This document shows, piece after piece, positions 5,548-9,535 of a DNA stretch of 9,535 nt; position 1 is the first letter of the stretch, and each line of letters begins with the position of its first letter. Both the position numbers and the translations under genes were made by a program. The stretch covers positions 1-9,535 of the forward strand of contig JAUXTV010000166.1 in the NCBI GenBank assembly GCA_030679025.1. The letters are read 5' to 3'. This DNA comes from Candidatus Woesearchaeota archaeon. Its GTDB lineage: Archaea; Nanobdellota; Nanobdellia; SCGC-AAA011-G17; UBA489. Below the pieces are notes generated by a model. It searched no databases. It saw only the letters and a program-made list of their open reading frames with translations, and was not told where the DNA came from.

Positions 5548-6408
5548 ATGAAACAGCAAGAATATGAGTGGATGATACGCGAACTTTTCGATGCACGTGT
5601 AGAAGATGTTGTCAGAAATATTGGCGATATAAAATTAGTTCGTTTTGACAAAGAAAAAATGAGTTTTCCTTCTGGTCTAGAGACGCAAATCGCAACAGCA
5701 TGGGAAAATGAAGTGCAGAGTGCAAGAAGTGCTGGAAGAGCTGAGCCTAGGAATAATCGGTTTGTACATTGTAAAGGAGTTCAAGTAGCATATAGAGCAG
5801 ATATCCCTGCTGACCTTGTATTCAATTGTGGCGAGACTGATTTTATGCATTATAGTATGCTAACAAAAGTAGATCCTACTAAAAGAATCTGGGGTATTGG
5901 TACAACTGGAGTAACTTATTTTACAAATAAAGAAGGCGAAAGAGTTTACGTATTTGCAACAAGAGATCATACTAAAGTAAAGAATGTGGGTGGAAAAATT
6001 GAAGCTCCTCCAGGTGGTTATCTCGATATAGGTTTAGTAGAACAACTCTATACTGGTCAAAAAACTACTCCATCTACTTTATTCTGGAATAATACAGAAA
6101 AAGAATTTGAAGAAGAGTTATGCTTACCACCTAACAAAATTAAAAGTCATCGTCCTGTAGAAGTAATCAGAATTCTTTCTACTCATGATATTTCAGTCGA
6201 TTATGTTATAGAATTAGATGCAAGCGAAGAAGAATTAAGAGATGGATTCAGAAGAGGTAAAAAGTATGGTGGAGAACATGCTACGCAATTTTTTATACCA
6301 GAAAGTAAATTAGCAGCATTTGTACAAGATAATCAAGGAGCACTGACACCTCGAACAAAATCTAATCTAAGAAATTATCTTTTGACAACACCAACATTAG
6401 TGGAATAA
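5548..6408 (+). CDS. Nudix hydrolase resembling the NUDT22 UDP-sugar hydrolase family
   Basis: 286 residues. An N-terminal region (IATAWENEVQSA at 48-59, NCGETDFMHYSML at 93-105) precedes the Nudix core: GIGTTGVTYFTNKEG (116-130), VYVFATRD (133-140) and PPGGYLD (154-160). The catalytic helix EKEFEEELCLPP (184-195) supplies E186, E189 and E190. The stretch between the GG loop and the helix is longer than the classical G-x5-E-x7-RE spacing. That long insertion, the x-E-F-x-E-E-x-x-L-P ending and the W...TD..Y N-terminal region recall NUDT22, which splits UDP-glucose into UMP and glucose-1-phosphate. This is a pattern match from memory, not an alignment. Five bases downstream begins a HAD phosphatase that could act on such a product. 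Other NDP-sugars or nucleotides are possible substrates. It is transcribed away from the sugar-biosynthesis block and predicted leaderless. Confidence 0.75.
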   Translation: MKQQEYEWMIRELFDARVEDVVRNIGDIKLVRFDKEKMSFPSGLETQIATAWENEVQSARSAGRAEPRNNRFVHCKGVQVAYRADIPADLVFNCGETDFMHYSMLTKVDPTKRIWGIGTTGVTYFTNKEGERVYVFATRDHTKVKNVGGKIEAPPGGYLDIGLVEQLYTGQKTTPSTLFWNNTEKEFEEELCLPPNKIKSHRPVEVIRILSTHDISVDYVIELDASEEELRDGFRRGKKYGGEHATQFFIPESKLAAFVQDNQGALTPRTKSNLRNYLLTTPTLVE

Positions 6409-6413
6409 AGGCA

Positions 6414-7079
6414 ATGACTACAAAACCAACAATAATCTGGGACGCGGGTGGCGTTATTTATGCATTTGATCAAAGTAGAACAGATAGAAAATTAAGTGCT
6501 AACTCTGGAAAGACTGTTAAGGAAATTAGTACAGTACTCTTTGGTAGCTCCGCTGGTGGAAGAGAATATAATGCAGGACTTGTAGAACCATTTAATTTAG
6601 GAAAAATAGATTCAAATGCATTCTACGATACTGTAAGAAACGCATTAGGACTAACTATGACTTTCGATGAATTTCATGATGCGTGGACTGATATTTTTAC
6701 ATTAAACAAAGGGATAGTGAGTTTTATTCAAGATGCTCATCGTGCAGGATACAAACAAGGAGTACTTTCAAGCACTAATCCTATGCATTGGGGAAAGATG
6801 AACAGTATGTTTGATTTAGAAGCTTTGTTAGGAAAAGATCGTGTAGTGTGTACCTATCATCCAGATGCAGGCCAGAAAAAACCGCATCCAGCTCTTTTTG
6901 AAACTACCTTACGAAGATTACAAGCAACAGCACCAGAATGTATCTATGTTGATGATGTTAAACAATACGCAGATGCTGCTGAAAAATTAGGGATTAAAGG
7001 AGTACATGTAGATATTACGCAACAAGATTTCCAAGAGAAGTGCATAGCAGATTTGAGAAGATTAGGCGTTACTATATAG
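6414..7079 (+). CDS. HAD-superfamily phosphatase, YihX-like
   Basis: 221-residue HAD hydrolase with motif I IIWDAGGVIY (nucleophile D10), motif II VLSSTN (117-122), motif III lysine K156 in QKKPHP, and motif IV IYVDD (D180, D181). The residue two after the nucleophile, normally the acid/base Asp, is Gly12. The same variant (DxGNV/DxGGV) occurs in the YihX group, which dephosphorylates alpha-glucose-1-phosphate, so it is not evidence of inactivity. Length, the helical cap around residues 20-95 (GKIDSNAFYDTV, FHDAWTDIF), the TN after motif II and the KKP loop also resemble YihX. The start is 5 nt after the Nudix stop with no good Shine-Dalgarno, implying translational coupling. It would release phosphate from a sugar phosphate produced by the upstream Nudix enzyme; that link is inference. 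Confidence 0.85.
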   Translation: MTTKPTIIWDAGGVIYAFDQSRTDRKLSANSGKTVKEISTVLFGSSAGGREYNAGLVEPFNLGKIDSNAFYDTVRNALGLTMTFDEFHDAWTDIFTLNKGIVSFIQDAHRAGYKQGVLSSTNPMHWGKMNSMFDLEALLGKDRVVCTYHPDAGQKKPHPALFETTLRRLQATAPECIYVDDVKQYADAAEKLGIKGVHVDITQQDFQEKCIADLRRLGVTI

Positions 7080-7089
7080 AGAGAATTAC

Positions 7090-7641
7090 TTATTTCTTTT
7101 TTATTGCTTTAAAATCTTTAAATTCTGGAAAGGCAGTAGCATATTTTTTGTCATGTACATTACCTATTTGTCTTGCAGGATTGCCCACAACTACAGCGTA
7201 ATCAGGAACATCGCGAATAACAACTGATCCCATGCCAATAAATGCACATTTTCCTACAGTAACACCAGGACCAAGTAAAACACCACCACCTATAACTGCA
7301 TAATCTTTGATGGTAATAGGAGCAATAGTATAACTACGATTAAATACTTTCAAAGCGGAAGGAAATTTATCAACCATTAAGCGAACACCAGGTCCTATAA
7401 AAACATAATTACCAATAATAGTTTGCTCAGCAATAAAAAGATCATTTTGAAGACGACAATTATTACCTATTGTAACACCAGGTCTAATTTCTGTATAGCT
7501 GCCAATTTGAGTATTATTTCCTATAATAATAGGCTGCTCTTTAGTGCCGAAAAGATTGCAAAAATGCCATACTGTACTCTCTTTACCAAATTGAACAAAT
7601 TCATTCACAAGTGTATGAGATCCTTTAATCGTAGAGGTCAT
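7090..7641 (-). CDS. Left-handed beta-helix sugar N-acetyltransferase (FdtC/QdtC/WbpD-like)
   Basis: 183 residues of hexapeptide repeats forming a left-handed beta-helix: IIIGNNTQIGSYTEIRPGV, VTIGNNCRLQNDLFI, TIIGNYVFIGPGVRL, then AVIGGGVLLGPGVTVGKCAFIGMGSVV, ending in the common VVGNPARQIG (151-160). VWHFCNL (24-30) and the loop after FIGPGVRLMVDKFPSA match the trimeric acetyl-CoA-dependent N-acetyltransferases that acetylate NDP-3-amino sugars (FdtC, QdtC, WbpD/WlbB). With the aminotransferase and cupins of the minus-strand block it completes the gene set for a 3-acetamido sugar. It is not in that operon: it has its own promoter and converges on the HAD gene with only 10 bp between stops. 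The exact acceptor is unknown, and O-acetyltransferase activity is the main alternative. Confidence 0.88.
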   Translation of the reverse strand: MTSTIKGSHTLVNEFVQFGKESTVWHFCNLFGTKEQPIIIGNNTQIGSYTEIRPGVTIGNNCRLQNDLFIAEQTIIGNYVFIGPGVRLMVDKFPSALKVFNRSYTIAPITIKDYAVIGGGVLLGPGVTVGKCAFIGMGSVVIRDVPDYAVVVGNPARQIGNVHDKKYATAFPEFKDFKAIKKK

Positions 7642-7672
7642 CGTAAAACACTAAGAGAAGGACAAAAAGGCA

Positions 7673-7686
7673 TTATTAAAGGTTTC
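7673..7686 (-). promoter_or_regulatory. Archaeal promoter (BRE+TATA) of the beta-helix acetyltransferase
   Basis: The minus strand reads GAAACCTTTAATAA, a BRE-TATA pair of the same form as the other promoters here. Transcription would start near 7651, leaving a leader of about 10 nt before the ATG at 7641 and no Shine-Dalgarno. A second T/A-rich run at 7687-7696 is a weaker alternative. Confidence 0.45.
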
Positions 7687-7706
7687 TATAAAAAAATAAA
7701 TCCAAC

Positions 7707-7721
7707 GATAAACTTATAAAA
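7707..7721 (+). promoter_or_regulatory. Archaeal TATA promoter of the GT2 gene
   Basis: GATAAACTTATAAAA combines an A-rich BRE-like half with a TTATAAAA TATA box. The predicted transcription start is about 7742-7743, only a few bases before the GT2 ATG at 7749, so the message is leaderless or nearly so. The promoter shares the 107-bp region 7642-7748 with the divergent acetyltransferase promoter. Confidence 0.5.
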
Positions 7722-7748
7722 GAAGTTAATGCTGAAAATAAGTTGAAG

Positions 7749-8705
7749 ATGAAAAAAGTCTCCATTATTTGTCCGTTTTTTAATGAAGATGACATTTTAG
7801 AAGAAACTATTCTGGCATTTATTGATCAAACATATAAAAATAAAGAAATCATTCTGCTCGACAACGCTCATCCAGGAAGAAAATGTACAGAAATTGCAAA
7901 AAAATATGCAAAAAAATACAAATGGATAAAATATTATTATGTTAAAAATATTCCAGGAAAGTGGGCAACACATTATTATATGGAAGCAATGAAGCATGCG
8001 ACAGGTGAAGTTATTTACATGGCTGATGCCAATGCGAAAATAATGCCTAAGTATCTTGAGTTGACGGTTCCACTAATCAAAGGCGATGTTGCAGGAGTTG
8101 TCGGTAAGGTAATCATTTGGCCTTCTGGTAAATGGTTGGCAAAATTTCGCGATGTTGTCTGGAGTTTAAGATATAATAATATTCCAAGGCTAGAAAGAGA
8201 AACAAAAGAAGGAAGAATCCTGCCAAGAACATTTTCTCGTGCAGCTTATGACAAAGTCGGTGGTTTCAATCCAGATGCTGGGTGGGGTATTGATATTTTT
8301 TTCAACAGAGCTCTTCTCAAACATGGTTACAAACTAATTTATGAACCAAAAGCAGAATGGTGGCACCAGTGGAGAGATGAACCAAAGGCACTCATCAAAT
8401 ATAGTTACAAATTTGGAAAATTAAATGAGGAAATTATTAGATCAGACAAGAAACAATTGCTGAAGATTGCATTTTTCCTTTCACCACTCGTGTGTATTGT
8501 ACTTGGTTTTTTTAATCCACTATTTTTTTGGTATGTATTATTACATCCTATACTACTTATGATAAGATATATCCAATTATTCTTCAAGGCTAAAAAACAT
8601 AAGCATAGATGGTATGTCTTATTAGGTCCTCTAGTCAGTTATATGCAGAATATTCCTTACGCTTTTGGATTTATGAGAAGTTGGTTTATAAGAAAAAGAA
8701 ATTAA
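7749..8705 (+). CDS. Family 2 glycosyltransferase with C-terminal membrane helices
   Basis: 318 residues from the ATG at 7749; an in-frame TTG two codons earlier coincides with the predicted transcription start but is a less usual start codon. The GT-A fold begins VSIICPFFNEDD (4-15), with strand EIILLDNAHPG (33-43) and the nucleotide-sugar site VIYMADANAKIMP (88-100). In the last, the DxD position reads D93-A-N95, and the usual second Asp is missing. The acceptor-side acidic residue is D182 in GWGIDIFFNRALLKHGY, followed by WWHQWRDE (204-211) in place of QxxRW. Two or three hydrophobic segments (about 238-256, 258-279, 289-307) anchor the C-terminus. It would transfer a sugar onto a lipid-linked or membrane glycan on the cytoplasmic face. 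Donor and acceptor unknown; the neighbouring NDP-sugar pathway is the natural donor source. Confidence 0.9.
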   Translation: MKKVSIICPFFNEDDILEETILAFIDQTYKNKEIILLDNAHPGRKCTEIAKKYAKKYKWIKYYYVKNIPGKWATHYYMEAMKHATGEVIYMADANAKIMPKYLELTVPLIKGDVAGVVGKVIIWPSGKWLAKFRDVVWSLRYNNIPRLERETKEGRILPRTFSRAAYDKVGGFNPDAGWGIDIFFNRALLKHGYKLIYEPKAEWWHQWRDEPKALIKYSYKFGKLNEEIIRSDKKQLLKIAFFLSPLVCIVLGFFNPLFFWYVLLHPILLMIRYIQLFFKAKKHKHRWYVLLGPLVSYMQNIPYAFGFMRSWFIRKRN

Positions 8706-8737
8706 AAAGAAAAGCACCTCTTGTTAATTGCAAAATT

Positions 8738-9058
8738 TTATCGAGAGGCGTTATAAGCATTACCTGCTAGTGGACCAGACAACACTTGGAGCTTCCAAAA
8801 TCTAAATGTTTCATCCCCACTGCCATCCCATTGTTTAGAGTATTGAACATTTTGTCCAACTAATGCATGCTGGTAAGGAATGAGTTCAAAATCACTTTGT
8901 GTTATAAGAGGAAAATCTACTGTTTTTGTACCCTGTTCAGTGTCTAGCACAAGAGCTACTAAGTCTTGTTCTGAATGATTATTTTTTGGATCTCTTCGAG
9001 TTATAGAAGAGACTTTTCCCCGTGTTTCTAAACCATTATCTGAATCTAGTCTTGTCAT
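8738..9058 (-). CDS. Hypothetical 106-residue soluble protein
   Basis: I do not recognise this protein. It has no signal peptide or membrane segment. From residue 13 it alternates short hydrophobic strands with polar turns (GKVSSITRR, LVALVLDTEQGTKTVDFPL, ALVGQNVQYSKQWDG, FRFWKLQVLSG), which suggests a small all-beta domain, perhaps OB- or SH3-like; that is inference from pattern only. Coding status is well supported: an AAGGAG Shine-Dalgarno sits 8 nt before the ATG, and a clear BRE/TATA lies at the right distance further upstream. It converges with the GT2 gene (32 bp between stops) and follows the formyltransferase-like gene on the same strand, with an 88-bp gap holding its own promoter. 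Confidence 0.75.
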   Translation of the reverse strand: MTRLDSDNGLETRGKVSSITRRDPKNNHSEQDLVALVLDTEQGTKTVDFPLITQSDFELIPYQHALVGQNVQYSKQWDGSGDETFRFWKLQVLSGPLAGNAYNASR

Positions 9059-9066
9059 GTTGATTT

Positions 9067-9072
9067 CTCCTT
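9067..9072 (-). promoter_or_regulatory. Strong Shine-Dalgarno of the 106-residue gene
   Basis: The minus strand reads AAGGAG, 8 nt before the ATG at 9058. It is the best ribosome-binding site in the window and fixes this start. The predicted leader is about 24 nt, so this gene is translated from a leadered message, unlike the predicted leaderless genes nearby. Confidence 0.75.
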
Positions 9073-9103
9073 GAATTTGATAGAAGAATTCTTGTAGGAC
9101 TCC

Positions 9104-9117
9104 TATATAAATGTTTC
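9104..9117 (-). promoter_or_regulatory. Archaeal promoter (BRE+TATA) of the 106-residue gene
   Basis: The minus strand reads GAAACATTTATATA, a textbook archaeal BRE-TATA pair. Transcription would start near 9082, about 10 nt upstream of the Shine-Dalgarno. It lies wholly in the gap between two genes. Confidence 0.7.
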
Positions 9118-9146
9118 TATTTTAACTACTTCATAATGGTATCTTT

Positions 9147-9535
9147 TTACTTCAACTTTTGAAACATGCGCCATAATTCAAGTTGAGAAAGTCCTAGAGT
9201 ATCACGAATTGAAGTGATTGCTTGTTTTGCAGGTAAACGTTGTCCATTAACTTCAACTTCTTTCAAAAGAATAGTATATTTTTTGTCTCCTGTCAAAATT
9301 TCTACACCATCGTCACTTCGAGCAACAGGTTTTCCAGGAATATGTCCTTCCCAAACTTTAGTAGTTGGTATCATGCGTGCTGCCCAGATGCGCATAGGGT
9401 TTCCCTGATAAAAAGTAGACACTGGTGCAACTTCCGGATCACAGCCACTGCGAATAAGATTATAAATTTCTCGAGCAGGTCTAGTCCAATCAATAACATT
9501 GTCCTCTTCACGAATAGAACTAGCATAAGTTGCTC
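9147..9535 (-). CDS. C-terminal part of a methionyl-tRNA formyltransferase-like protein (partial)
   Basis: The minus-strand frame is open from the window edge to the TAA at 9147-9149, giving 128 C-terminal residues; the GTG at 9422 is an internal valine, not a start. The segment ATYASSIREEDNVIDWTRPAREIYNLIRS contains the D-W-x-x-P-A-x-E-I-x-x-x-I-R signature that joins the formyltransferase core to its C-terminal domain. FYQGNPMRIWAAR and later GDKKYTILLKEVEV-NGQRLPAKQAI then match the Fmt C-terminal OB-like domain. The catalytic Asn-His-Asp region lies outside the window. The family formylates either Met-tRNA or amino-sugar nucleotides (ArnA N-domain, sugar N-formyltransferases). Archaea generally initiate with unformylated Met, and the surroundings are glycan genes, so a sugar N-formyltransferase is worth considering, although the C-terminal domain looks Fmt-like. 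Confidence 0.85.
   Translation of the reverse strand, partial: ATYASSIREEDNVIDWTRPAREIYNLIRSGCDPEVAPVSTFYQGNPMRIWAARMIPTTKVWEGHIPGKPVARSDDGVEILTGDKKYTILLKEVEVNGQRLPAKQAITSIRDTLGLSQLELWRMFQKLK

Noticed and set aside
7423..7719. 98-codon plus-strand frame over the acetyltransferase start
   Set aside because: It is antisense to clear hexapeptide-repeat coding sequence and has no promoter or Shine-Dalgarno of its own.
7743..7748. TTG start for the GT2 gene
   Set aside because: The ATG six bases downstream gives the usual MKKVSIICP start. The TTG is possible only if leaderless TTG initiation is accepted.
8717..8748. CCTCT/AGAGG inverted repeat between GT2 and the 106-residue gene as a terminator
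   Set aside because: The arms are only 5 bp with a 22-nt loop, and one arm lies in the coding region. It is not convincing, and archaeal termination does not need a hairpin.
9147..9422. A complete 91-codon gene beginning at 9422
   Set aside because: The first codon is GTG inside a conserved formyltransferase C-terminal segment, and the frame continues open to the window edge, so this is part of a longer gene.
1..9535. CRISPR arrays, tRNA genes, insertion sequences, attachment sites
   Set aside because: I looked for regular repeats, cloverleaf-like segments, transposase motifs and terminal inverted repeats and saw none.

Overview
The window looks archaeal and reads like the surface-glycan accessory region of an AT-rich DPANN-type archaeon (Woesearchaeota-like is my best guess; no rRNA or marker gene is present to prove it). 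The evidence is the promoter architecture. Six or seven gene starts are preceded by a GAAA-type BRE joined to a TTTAWAWA-like TATA box about 25 nt upstream of the inferred transcription start, and I see no bacterial -35/-10 pairs. Three genes (starts at 1774, 3087, 5548) have the box at exactly the same distance, 21 nt before the ATG, and no Shine-Dalgarno, which fits leaderless mRNAs. Genes inside transcripts, or with a leader (starts at 1273, 4330, 9058), do have GGAG-type Shine-Dalgarno sites.

Layout. 1-201 (+) is the C-terminal end of a membrane protein, probably an oligosaccharide flippase, which overlaps the next gene tail to tail. 176-5424 (-) is a six-gene nucleotide-sugar block. In transcription order it contains a UXS-like extended SDR, a three-domain sugar C-methyltransferase, cupin B, a Nudix-fold protein with a degraded catalytic box, cupin A and a DegT/FdtB-type aminotransferase. 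Internal promoters in front of both cupins probably split it into overlapping sub-units. 5425-5547 is a divergent control region. 5548-7079 (+) holds two coupled genes: a Nudix protein resembling the NUDT22 (UDP-glucose hydrolase) family with an intact box, and a YihX-like HAD sugar-phosphate phosphatase. 7090-7641 (-) is a left-handed beta-helix acetyltransferase of the FdtC/QdtC/WbpD type. 7749-8705 (+) is a membrane-attached GT2 glycosyltransferase. 8738-9058 (-) is an unrecognised 106-residue protein with its own promoter and strong Shine-Dalgarno. 9147-9535 (-) is the C-terminal part of a methionyl-tRNA-formyltransferase-like protein that runs off the window.

Working model (inference). 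The block makes one or more unusual NDP-sugars. The SDR would create a keto sugar, a cupin would shift the keto group, the DegT enzyme would aminate it, the beta-helix enzyme would N-acetylate it, and the C-methyltransferase would add a branch methyl. The GT2 enzyme and flippase would then build and export the glycan. Divergently transcribed from this, the NUDT22-like and HAD pair could run in the opposite direction: NDP-sugar to sugar-1-phosphate to free sugar. A second, apparently catalytically damaged Nudix relative sits inside the biosynthetic block. That pairing is the most unusual feature of the window. No intergenic stretch exceeds 300 bases; the longest, 5425-5547, is 123 bp.
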